In this document: positions 38,166-45,797 of the stretch, piece after piece
Layout: every line of letters begins with the position of its first letter
Position numbering within the stretch: the first letter of the stretch is position 1
Assembly (NCBI RefSeq): GCF_900184035.1
Contig: NZ_FXWP01000025.1
Location: 124,001 to 188,000 of the forward strand
DNA from: Kosakonia pseudosacchari
GTDB lineage: Bacteria > Pseudomonadota > Gammaproteobacteria > Enterobacterales > Enterobacteriaceae
Direction of reading: 5' to 3'
Length of the DNA: 64,000 nucleotides
Translations under genes and position numbers: made by a program
Notes under the pieces: generated by a model
What the model was told of the DNA's origin: nothing
The model's database searches: none
What the model saw: only the letters and a program-made list of their open reading frames with translations

Positions 38166-38424
38166 TTGCTGTCTGGCTACGATTCTCTATGGATACGCCA
38201 GGCGAAGCCCTATTCCGGCGATACTTACGGCTGGCGTACGCTGCTGACTGATGACACGGAAGTCGGTATTGCATATGACAGCGGTGATATTGGCCGCCCG
38301 TATATCGCACATTATCCACGGAAAAAAACTGAGCCTGATATCAGCGAGAGACATTTTGTTCGCGGACAAGAAGAAGGTGACGCTGAACTGCGGCGGCAGC
38401 TATCTCATAATAGAATATAAATAA
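38166..38424 (+). pseudogene. vgrG 3' remnant, scrap 1 (internally deleted)
   Basis: The sequence reads LWIRQAKPYSGDTYGWRTLL and DIGRPYIAH, matching residues of VgrG copy 2, then jumps with a frame change to KKVTL and GGSYLIIEYK at the DUF2345 end. Roughly 240 internal residues are missing. Its stop overlaps the start of the DUF3304 gene. Such scraps are left when an effector cassette is inserted or swapped by recombination with a vgrG 3' end. Confidence 0.85.
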
Positions 38425-38927
38425 TGGGATTTTTTAAAACCTTCAGCAAAGTTGATAACGCTGTAAATCGCGGCTATGCCCGTTGGGGAAAATGGATTTG
38501 GGCAGTGCTGATTGCACCTTTTATTATTTACGGCGCATATATTGTCCAGGCGTCAATCTGGGGACCACCAGCCGGGCCGGTCACGTTAATAATCCACAGT
38601 GAAATTGACCGGCCAATTCTGGGATTTAGCGTGAACGGGATCGCGGGGCCAAATGCGTTTGCTCACGGAGGTGGTAAGACAACATGCTGCGGTAGTATCA
38701 GCGGGAAGACGGCGGAAATTATCTGGACGTTGGATATCACCCATGAACAATATCTCAAAGGAATGCGTGTTGAAAAGCGTCGTGTCGTGATGCCATTACC
38801 GGAAAGAAAGCGGGGAGAAAATGACCTGCATGTTCACTTTTTACCCGGAGATAAAGTTCTGCTGGGCTGGAGTGATAATGCCTGGTCGCCTTATGAAAAC
38901 GGCCTGATATTCCCGGAAAAGCTGTAA
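38424..38927 (+). CDS. DUF3304 protein, candidate immunity partner of the Tle1-type lipase
   Basis: The 167-residue protein has one N-terminal membrane helix (WIWAVLIAPFIIYGAYIVQA) and an exported domain. The domain has the DUF3304 signature FSVNGIAGPNAFAHGGGKTTCC and ENDLHVHFLPGDKV. DUF3304 proteins are often encoded beside DUF2235 (Tle1) lipase effectors, as here. The gene is intact although its presumed effector is broken, which fits selection to keep immunity. Confidence 0.82.
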   Translation: MGFFKTFSKVDNAVNRGYARWGKWIWAVLIAPFIIYGAYIVQASIWGPPAGPVTLIIHSEIDRPILGFSVNGIAGPNAFAHGGGKTTCCGSISGKTAEIIWTLDITHEQYLKGMRVEKRRVVMPLPERKRGENDLHVHFLPGDKVLLGWSDNAWSPYENGLIFPEKL

Positions 38928-38943
38928 AGCAGGAGCACAACTG

Positions 38944-40731
38944 ATGGATATCGAAAGCATTATTGCTGCTGCGAAACGGGCACAGCAGGCGGAGGATGCC
39001 GGGCTGGAAAATTGTTCACGTACCTGGCATGTTGGTTTCTTCTTTGATGGTATACATCGCAATATTGATCAGGATGTCCCTGAGCAACGCCTTAGTAATG
39101 TGGCGCGCTTATTTAGAGCATTTCCTGAAAAGAAACAAGATACTTCACTAAATACACATAATAAATTTTATATATCGGGTCTCGGGACACCTTTTAATGA
39201 GGAACTGGTCGAGAGGATTCACACTATTATGGATGGAGCTTAAAACTCCGTGCTGGATGATCTCAAGGATCAGCCGAAAGACATGGCGAAAGATGCGGGC
39301 AAAGAGTTAATTAGAGGGGGAAATTGGTGGGAGGTACTGAAAGACTCCGGGAAAAAACTTATTTATCCCGCTGAGTGGAAAAAACTGACAACTGATATTG
39401 CTAAAAACGCAACCAAAAAAACATTTATCGAGGCGACGCTTTGGTTACGTGATAATCCCACCATTGCTGATATGTTGGTAACGGGTGTTGATACCAGAAT
39501 AAACTCTGCAAAGGCTCGCTTTGAGCGTTTCTTTGAACTGGCAAAAGCAAACAGCCCGGTACCAGTAAAACTTATCTCCATTTCATTGTTCGGTTTTGAT
39601 CTCGGCGCAACACTTGCGCGTAAATTTATCGATACGCTGTTAGCTGATATCTGTCAGAAACAGGGGGAGAAATACTTCTATAAAAGTATTCCAGTAGAGA
39701 TTATCTTTACCGGATTGTTTGATTGCGCCCGACATACGCCTGCCAGTAACAATAACGGTGTCGGCTGGTTTGTATCAGCGTTTGGCGGGCCTGTAAAAGG
39801 TATCAGCGTTTTACTGGGTGATAAATCTATTGACCAGGAGTCCGCATTACCCGTTACAGTTAAAAATGCGCTGCATCTGGTTGCCGCTCATGAAAATCGT
39901 CCCTGGCGTAGCCTTTATTGCCTGGGAGGGAGTAATGATAAACATCAGGAAGAGCTGCAGCCCGGCTGTTCCGAGGATGTAGGTGGTGGTCTGAAACCAA
40001 ATGAACAAAAACCGAGCGCGGAACTCTGTCGGGTTGCATTACACCGGATGTATCGTGCTGCAACCATGGCCGGGGTTCCTTTTCCTGATTTTCAAACTTT
40101 GCGTGTCCAGTCCGAAACTGTTGCTAGCTATTTCATCTTGCATGATCAGGTTAAAAATAAATCAGTTGCAGAGTGGACCCAAATTTATCAGCAAGCCATA
40201 CCTTTTAAATCCGTCAATGTTGATGCGCAAAACCGCCATCTGGATAGTTATATCGAGTGGCTGGGGCTGCAATATTATCAATACCGTAGCGAATGTATTA
40301 AATATGAAAAAGAGCGAGGGGATACTTTGGCTTTAGCTGGTGCATCTGCCGGATTACTGGGTATTTCACAGCAGGCCAACGTTATGGCTGGTCGCTATCA
40401 GAATGAACTCGATGTGCTGCATAAAAACTGCGGATGGCTGGAAGATATCCATGATGCTGCAGTAAAAATGAAAAATAGCATGGAAGGTAATCCTGATGAT
40501 AAACGCCTCCTGATCGCGCCTGATGTCTATGGGCCAGCATTAAGGCGAGCGAGGCGGTTTCTCGATTATGCGCATGCCGCTTTTCATAATCAGCCACAAC
40601 CCTTTCCTGCAGATACAGCTCCGTCTGAAATGTATGCCTGGTTTGTTCACGATATTCAAACAGTGGAGAAAAATGCAATTATCTCTCAGGACTTTCTTGT
40701 TATTCGTTCGATGGAACGGCCTGAAGTGTAG
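38944..40731 (+). pseudogene. Tle1-type (DUF2235) phospholipase effector gene, interrupted by TAA and lacking the nucleophile
   Basis: One frame of 596 codons runs from 38944 to 40731, interrupted by TAA at 39241. The N terminus has VGFFFDGIHRNID, and the core has FGFDLGATLARKF, IFTGLFDCARHT and VAAHENRPW, which match the DUF2235/Tle1 alpha/beta-hydrolase fold. In this family the nucleophile motif is GFSRGA (GxSxG); here residue 219 is Asp, giving GFDLG, so the enzyme should be dead even with readthrough. Two lesions in one gene point to true decay. Downstream lies another vgrG scrap. Confidence 0.85.
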
Positions 40732-40746
40732 TCTTTTTTATCAGAA

Positions 40747-40917
40747 GCCACAGCGGCTCCCGGCCATGCTAATGCCGTGAAAATCCGGGCATATAACGGT
40801 GCCATGTACGTATCCGCAGAACAAAAGATTTGTCTGAAATTAGCGAGCGATATGCTGTTTGCAGACAAGAAGGTGACGCTGGTCAGCGGCAAAGCTACCG
40901 GAAAATCGAATGCATAA
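40747..40917 (+). pseudogene. vgrG 3' remnant, scrap 2
   Basis: A 56-codon frame reads KIRAYNGAMYVSAEQKICLK, then ASDMLFADKKVTLVSG and a stop at 40915. It matches the end of the DUF2345 region of VgrG copy 2 (IQAQNGAMHLSAEQKLSL, then ASDMLFAGKKKVTLIGG). With the scrap at 38166 it brackets the DUF3304/Tle1 cassette. Confidence 0.85.
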
Positions 40918-41483
40918 AATTAGAGTACGGGTACGGATATGTTCTATCAATCAGGATCCTCCTCATCAAGCGGTTGCAAATGTAAATGCACCAGCAATTG
41001 ATACTGGCCTGCAATCCAGGCCAACTTGGTTCATTGGCGGGATTATCTTTGGAGAAAAATAACGTCTATGCTACTTAGCTCGATTTACGATAAAACCGGA
41101 GGACCTGTCAGTCGTTGAGCAAGTGATTGGATTATTTTTTCATGAAAAGTTAACGAAAGAGAAAAAATATTTGCAGATCATAATAAAGAACTCATTTGCT
41201 ATAAATTCAAAGAGGTTGAACGGACCATTATAAGGTTGATCATAAATGATAATGATTTTATTAATCTGCCTTTCTGAAAAAGGTTTAGAACCACCAAGGG
41301 TAGAAATGTATTTGCAGAAAGGGGCTTGGTTCTTATGGTAGTTTACAAGGAGAAATGAAATGTTTACTGGAGACCTTTCTAGAGTAGTTTAACGAGGTAA
41401 AAATAAATCAATATCTTGAACGAAATGATTTTTCTGAAAATACAATCCCACTCCTTAAATATCATCGTTAGTTAATAATAAAT
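40918..41483. other. 566-base degenerate stretch without an intact gene
   Basis: All six frames are broken by stops. Short readable pieces (for example QYLERNDFSENTIPLLKYHR just before tssE) suggest a decayed AT-rich effector or immunity gene, but I could not reconstruct one. The tssE promoter or ribosome binding site must lie at its right end, where no good Shine-Dalgarno sequence is visible. Confidence 0.4.
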
Positions 41484-41933
41484 ATGGAAAGAAATTCACC
41501 TTCGTTATATGAGACGCTTTACGGCGACTTCACCGGTGGCCTTGAGCTCCATCAGGTTAATGAACAAAACCAGGTGATTTTGTCTGTGCTCGACAACATG
41601 CAGCGTATCCTCAATTGCCGAGCCGGAACGCTGAAGCATTTGCCGGATTATGGATTACCGGATATGACCAAAATTCTTCAGGGTATGCCGGGTACCGCCC
41701 ATCAGCTGCTGCAGACGTTTTCTGAAGTGCTCCTCAAATACGAGCCGCGCCTGAAAAAAATAACCGTTGTTCTTCTCGAACAGAAAATCCCTGGTGAACT
41801 GCGCTATGCCATTGATGCTGAACTCAACGGTATTGGCCTGGTACGCTATGGCACAGCCTTTATGCCTGAAGGCCGCGTTTTGCTTCGGCATCTTAAACAT
41901 CAACAGTATCTTGATGAGACAGATAAATTATAA
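41484..41933 (+). CDS. tssE: T6SS baseplate protein TssE (gp25-like)
   Basis: The 149-residue protein has the gp25 lysozyme-like baseplate signature: SLYETLYGDFTGG, VLDNMQRILNCRAGTLKHLPDYGLPD, and LLKYEPRLKKITVVL. TssE joins the sheath base to the TssFG wedges. It is separated from the other core genes by island C, and completes the set of 13 core components. Confidence 0.95.
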   Translation: MERNSPSLYETLYGDFTGGLELHQVNEQNQVILSVLDNMQRILNCRAGTLKHLPDYGLPDMTKILQGMPGTAHQLLQTFSEVLLKYEPRLKKITVVLLEQKIPGELRYAIDAELNGIGLVRYGTAFMPEGRVLLRHLKHQQYLDETDKL

Positions 41934-42309
41934 GTATTTAGTGTTGTGGATATTTTCAAACAGAACATATGTGCCGAAACTGCATCATGATCTTTCATTC
42001 AATAAAATCACAGTAATATGCAAGGAAAAAATATTATTAGCGTCATGAATATCTTAATGGTGCGCCTAAGATAATGCTTAACGTTAATATTTTCTTATAA
42101 AATAGACTCATCGTTTCCAGTTCGCAGGCGCATGTTACTTTGTTAATTAAACTGGCTGACACTGTTTATAAAGGTGTTATTGCACCTTGGGATATATATT
42201 GCTGATCTGGCAGCACAATAGTATCTGCAATATCTCGAATAAGCAGAAAATGAAGCCGTATAAAGAATAATCTTCCACCGTTGTAGACACGTCAGATGGA
42301 TATGTGGTC
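41934..42309. other. 376-base intergenic stretch, no gene seen
   Basis: The stretch is AT-rich and has stops in every frame. I see no terminator hairpin or RNA gene that I can support. It presumably holds the promoter of the VasL/TagA-like gene. Confidence 0.4.
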
Positions 42310-43719
42310 ATGAATGACATCTCCCCCCGTAAAATCAAAACCGGTAGCGACCCGCGTACTCTGCCGGATTATGCCACCCTGCGCGATGAGCTGAGCAAAC
42401 TGACCCATCCGGCACGCCCTGACGTGAACTGGCGGTATATAGAAAAGCTCTGTCTCTCACTGTTTGAGCAAAATGGCGTGGAGTTGCAGACTGCGGCCTG
42501 GTATACGCTTGCCCGGACTCAACTGGCCGGCTTATTTGGTCTGAATGAAGGGCTGGCAATACTGGAGGCCCTGATAAGCCACCAGTGGGGAGGGCTCTGG
42601 CCGCAGCCTGTTCACGCCCGCATGGAAATTCTCAGCAATCTGAGTCAGCGCCTGCAGCAACGGATGCGCGCGCTGCCGCTAAACTATAGCGATCTCAACC
42701 AGCTATATCGGGCGGAGCAACTGCTTACGAGTCTCGGCGCGGTGCTACAGCGCCTGGAGCTTAAACATCTTAGTCAGTTCGACATATTGCGTACGCTAAT
42801 ACACAACAGTGCTATTAAGCTGGAAAACAGTGATGGTATCTCCGGCTCTGGTACAGCCCTTCCGACTGGTATCGTGTTGCCTGCGACAGTCGTGAGTGGC
42901 GCGGGAATAATAAGTGATGCTCTGCCTGGTATTCCTGTTACAGAAAAGAATGAACCGGCCAACACGGCAAATTGGGTGTATGTTGCACAGCCCGAACATC
43001 AGCCAAACGTGGATGTGCTGGCGGCGATATCGGTACAGGAAAAAAAGTGGCAATCCTTTGCTGCAGGAATGTGCACCATGCTGGTAATAAGTGCGGCAAC
43101 GGTGTGGGGCTGGCATATTTTACACCGACCTGATCCGTTGCAGGCCCAGCTTAGTGCATCGCTGGCACCGTTACCCGCAATACTCAACCCTGGGCAACTG
43201 GATTCATTGCGCCAGCAAGCGCCCATACCGCAAGCCTTGTTCACAGAAACGCAGCAGCAGCTCGCGCGTTTAAGCCAGTTGCCGCCGGACTGGAATATTG
43301 ACTATAGCCGTCAACTGGTTAAACAGGCGCAGTCGCTCTGGCCTGAACAGGCGAAACCGCTGACACAGCAATGGCTTCGGCAGTTAAACGCCGCCAGCAT
43401 ACCGACAGAAAATCTGAATGGCTGGCATCAAGGGATGACGAAGCTACAACAACTGAGTAACCAACTGAGTGGGCTGGATGAGCATAAGGGTAAATACATG
43501 ACGGTCAGCGAACTCAAATCATCCGTCTTCGGCATGATGACCAGCTTTCAGCAAACTGAACCGACGGAGGAACAGCTTCGTCAGATTAACTTATTGCCAG
43601 TCGATTCTCCTCTGCGTCAGCAACTTATCCGGCAACTGGAACAGCATCTCCGCTCTCAGATTTATACGCTGGGGCAGATAAAAAACAGCACATCTGTAAC
43701 GGCGTTGCTGCCCGAATGA
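42310..43719 (+). CDS. VasL/TagA-like ImpA-domain T6SS protein
   Basis: The ATG at 42310 (or GTG at 42304) gives about 469 residues. An ImpA N-terminal domain (ELQTAAWYTLARTQLAGLFG, then GGLWPQPVHARMEIL) is followed by one membrane helix near residue 258 (FAAGMCTMLVISAATVWGWH) and a helical C-terminal VasL-type domain. In enteroaggregative E. coli the membrane-bound TagA of this architecture stops the growing sheath at the far side of the cell. The same role is inferred here. It is the last T6SS gene. Confidence 0.85.
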   Translation: MNDISPRKIKTGSDPRTLPDYATLRDELSKLTHPARPDVNWRYIEKLCLSLFEQNGVELQTAAWYTLARTQLAGLFGLNEGLAILEALISHQWGGLWPQPVHARMEILSNLSQRLQQRMRALPLNYSDLNQLYRAEQLLTSLGAVLQRLELKHLSQFDILRTLIHNSAIKLENSDGISGSGTALPTGIVLPATVVSGAGIISDALPGIPVTEKNEPANTANWVYVAQPEHQPNVDVLAAISVQEKKWQSFAAGMCTMLVISAATVWGWHILHRPDPLQAQLSASLAPLPAILNPGQLDSLRQQAPIPQALFTETQQQLARLSQLPPDWNIDYSRQLVKQAQSLWPEQAKPLTQQWLRQLNAASIPTENLNGWHQGMTKLQQLSNQLSGLDEHKGKYMTVSELKSSVFGMMTSFQQTEPTEEQLRQINLLPVDSPLRQQLIRQLEQHLRSQIYTLGQIKNSTSVTALLPE

Positions 43720-43827
43720 TCGGCTAATCACAGCACCACCTGAACGATTAAGGAAACGACTTTTGGTGACAAGGATGATGGCTGATTCTCCATGCAGGAG
43801 AGTGCGCCACCTTTTTATTAGTGTGGT

Positions 43828-43998
43828 CACGCACAGGACGTGGTGCAGCAACAGCGGCCTTTTCCCGGGGTTGATGAGTTGGATCTGATGGGGGACTGCA
43901 CTGATTTTCGGGCAGGGGGGCAAGATGCCATCGACTCATTTATCCAACGCGCTTTGCAGTATCCGTTCCGGATGAGGCGTGAGGTCTGTAGCGAATAA
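43828..43998 (+). other. Short ORF remnant next to the island boundary
   Basis: A frame without a start codon reads RPFPGVDELDLMGDC, then GQDAIDSFIQRALQYPFRMR, and stops at 43996 just inside the 29-bp repeat. It looks like the C-terminal end of a real protein truncated on the left by a TAG at 43819. I cannot name the family. The rest of 43720-44127 holds no gene. Confidence 0.3.
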
Positions 43999-44025
43999 TC
44001 GAACCAAGGACACGGGGATTTTCAA
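43997..44025. repeat. Left 29-bp direct repeat (att-like copy of part of tRNA-Phe)
   Basis: These 29 bases (beginning aatcgaaccaagg, ending gattttcaa) are identical to 52721-52749 inside the tRNA-Phe gene, in the same orientation. They cover the T-arm, variable loop and 3' side of the anticodon arm. The acceptor-stem end of the tRNA is not present to the left, so this is a partial attachment-type site. Confidence 0.85.
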
Positions 44026-44100
44026 AACTCGTGACAGTTCTGTATTAAGGTATGGCTCGTTTTACCTGGATATTAACAATCGATCACGGCTGACTCTGGT

Positions 44101-44125
44101 AATAAAGCCCCGGCAAGGGGGATGT
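44101..44125 (-). terminator. Weak terminator for the minus-strand small genes
   Basis: On the minus strand a CCCC stem, a five-base loop and GGGG are followed by CTTTATT, just after the stop codon of the 96-residue gene. Confidence 0.45.
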
Positions 44126-44127
44126 GT

Positions 44128-44418
44128 TTAGTAATAATATACATATGGCTTCGTTCGGTGAGGGAAGAGTATCCCGTCGGGATCGGTTCCTTTCATTATC
44201 TGCCCGATAGCGACAGATTCTTTTGCCCGGCGTGGCCTGGTCATAAACATACGTGTCCAGGCTGACGGACAATGACAGGTGTTCCAGTTCGGCCAGAATC
44301 CAGAGATGCGATCGCAATGGTGCATCATCTTGCCATCGAATCCAGGATAACCAACATGGTAATGTGGTTTTGGTTTACCGTTCCGGTCACGGTCTCGTCG
44401 TGTGTTAAAAACAGACAT
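44128..44418 (-). CDS. Uncharacterised 96-residue protein of the island
   Basis: The start at 44418 follows a strong ribosome binding site on the minus strand (aagaggaa, six bases before the ATG), which supports a real gene. The product is basic and rich in His, Cys, Trp and Pro: MSVFNTRRDRDRNGKPKPHY, HHCDRISGFWPNW, and a closing YVYYY. I do not recognise it. It is the last gene of the minus-strand group, which ends divergently from the Wadjet operon side. Confidence 0.6.
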   Translation of the reverse strand: MSVFNTRRDRDRNGKPKPHYHVGYPGFDGKMMHHCDRISGFWPNWNTCHCPSAWTRMFMTRPRRAKESVAIGQIMKGTDPDGILFPHRTKPYVYYY

Positions 44419-44459
44419 TTTAGGTTCCTCTTCATAGATAGTTACCTCATATGCCCTCC

Positions 44460-44669
44460 TCATGTATTTTTTGCTCGTGCGCGTTGCTCCTGCATACCTG
44501 GTCCATACCAGTAACGTTGGTGTCCACACATCCAGCAGGAACAGCTACACGGAGTTTTATAATGACGACCCAGATGTTTTGGACAACCGTCGCCAACTGC
44601 ATTGTCGTGTTGCCGTCTTTGTTTCATTCGACGCATATGGTGGCGCCTTTCTGCGCGAGTTCGTGCCAT
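44460..44669 (-). CDS. Small cysteine-rich basic protein
   Basis: The 69-residue product starts with an Arg/His-rich stretch (MARTRAERRHHMRRMKQRR) and has a cysteine cluster (TPCSCSCWMCGHQRYW) followed by QEQRA. A good ribosome binding site (gaggaaaa) precedes the ATG. Proteins with a PCSCWMCG core followed by a QEQRA-like end occur on plasmids and genomic islands as small uncharacterised products; this is from memory. The cluster may bind zinc. Function unknown. Confidence 0.65.
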   Translation of the reverse strand: MARTRAERRHHMRRMKQRRQHDNAVGDGCPKHLGRHYKTPCSCSCWMCGHQRYWYGPGMQEQRARAKNT

Positions 44670-44799
44670 GGTTTTTCCTCATATTGAGCGCGGCCATTAA
44701 CCGCGCGGCTATGAGGTATGCGGCTTCGTTTTTCAAGGTTCGTTCCCGTAGATGCTCAGCTTTTTGTGTCAAGTTTGTTACAGATATCTTGTCCCGCAT
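44557..44799 (-). CDS. Possible 80-residue protein overlapping the cysteine-rich gene
   Basis: The N-terminal half (KAEHLRERTLKNEAAYLIAA) is a convincing amphipathic helix and fills the gap between the genes on either side. However, the C-terminal half is in another frame of the better-supported cysteine-rich gene, and no ribosome binding site is evident. Treat as doubtful. Confidence 0.3.
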   Translation of the reverse strand: MRDKISVTNLTQKAEHLRERTLKNEAAYLIAARLMAALNMRKNHGTNSRRKAPPYASNETKTATRQCSWRRLSKTSGSSL

Positions 44800-45424
44800 A
44801 GCGGACCGGTGAAGGCATGTCAGAGACCCAGTTGCGCTCTCCGCGGGCAAGAAAATCTTGAATAGTTGCTTCAATCAGAGTCTGCTTTAAGACATCAGCC
44901 TCAACGACCATCTTCAAGCCAATTCCGGAAGCGAAACCCGGTAAGATGCGGTAGCCGCAGTAAACTGCCGGGGGAGCATCCCGGGCAATCTCCAGTGCTC
45001 GTTTATCGGTAAAATCATTGAAGGTTAAGCCGTTAAATATCGAATAGGTTTGCTCGGATCTACGAAGCAATGTGTGGCCGATGATATTATCTGGGCTGTT
45101 ATCAGAGAGGACCGCATTCTGCTTACCAACTGCTTCCAGCAGAAGCATAGCTTCATTGAATGCCGCTTCTTCTACGGTATCGGCAAAAGCGACATTGGCG
45201 GTTATGATCTCTGCATTCCAGAAGACAGCCGGATCGTGTCCAAGAAAAACAATATCGCTCCAGCACCAGTTTCCGCTGGCAACGGCTGCTGCATGATCGC
45301 ATTCGTCATAGAAGAGCCCACCCCAGATTTCCCGCTCACGGTTGATAAGGGTTTTGATTTTGAGAGTTTTAGCCCGGCGTTTACGGCGAGAGAGGGAGAT
45401 GAATGGCGTATGTTTGCGGTTCAT
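44756..45424 (-). CDS. Uncharacterised 222-residue protein of the island
   Basis: The start at 45424 (MNRKHTPFISLSRRKRRAK) is preferred; an upstream start at 45466 would add 14 residues. After the basic N terminus come WGGLFYDECDHAAAVASGNW, FLGHDPAVFWNAEII and FLARGERNWVSDM. No membrane helix or signal is visible and I do not recognise the family. It is the first gene of the minus-strand group, diverging from jetA across 373 bases. Its place beside Wadjet makes it a candidate accessory factor or simply cargo. Confidence 0.6.
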   Translation of the reverse strand: MNRKHTPFISLSRRKRRAKTLKIKTLINREREIWGGLFYDECDHAAAVASGNWCWSDIVFLGHDPAVFWNAEIITANVAFADTVEEAAFNEAMLLLEAVGKQNAVLSDNSPDNIIGHTLLRRSEQTYSIFNGLTFNDFTDKRALEIARDAPPAVYCGYRILPGFASGIGLKMVVEADVLKQTLIEATIQDFLARGERNWVSDMPSPVRYAGQDICNKLDTKS

Positions 45425-45797
45425 GGGTATCTCTGCGAATTTTCGCTGGGAGAAATCCAGCCGCACAGCGTACGTGAAACTACACAGTAGTGGAAGACTT
45501 TTGTTGCATCGTTAAATTAGTGGGGCTTTCCCTATAGCTCTGTTAGCTCTGTCATCAATTTGATTATCGGTAAATGGTAAGGTCAGTGTGGTCTTAGATA
45601 TTGTTCCGCGGCCTGTCTTTATATCTTTCTTGAATATATTGAGCGTGGGGGCAATATTTTCCGGTTTCTGTATAAAAGTACCTGGATCAAATATTGTGTT
45701 AAAAATCATAAAGTAAGGCGGTCTGCTGAAAAAGAATCCGCAACGGTGAATTATCGCAGTCTGGCATCTCAACCCGCTTTGTTGAAGGTTCAGTTAC
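45425..45797. other. 373-base divergent intergenic region before the Wadjet operon
   Basis: This must hold the promoter of jetA and that of the minus-strand group. A minus-strand ORF of 86 codons lies here (FNTIFDPGTFIQKPENI) but has no ribosome binding site, so I do not call it. Two similar short words (tttgttg) near 45495 and 45780 could be traces of an insertion-sequence end; this is weak. Confidence 0.35.

Noticed and set aside
45512..45772. 86-codon minus-strand ORF before jetA
   Set aside because: It has no ribosome binding site, the internal ATG is equally unsupported, and it would occupy the divergent promoter region.
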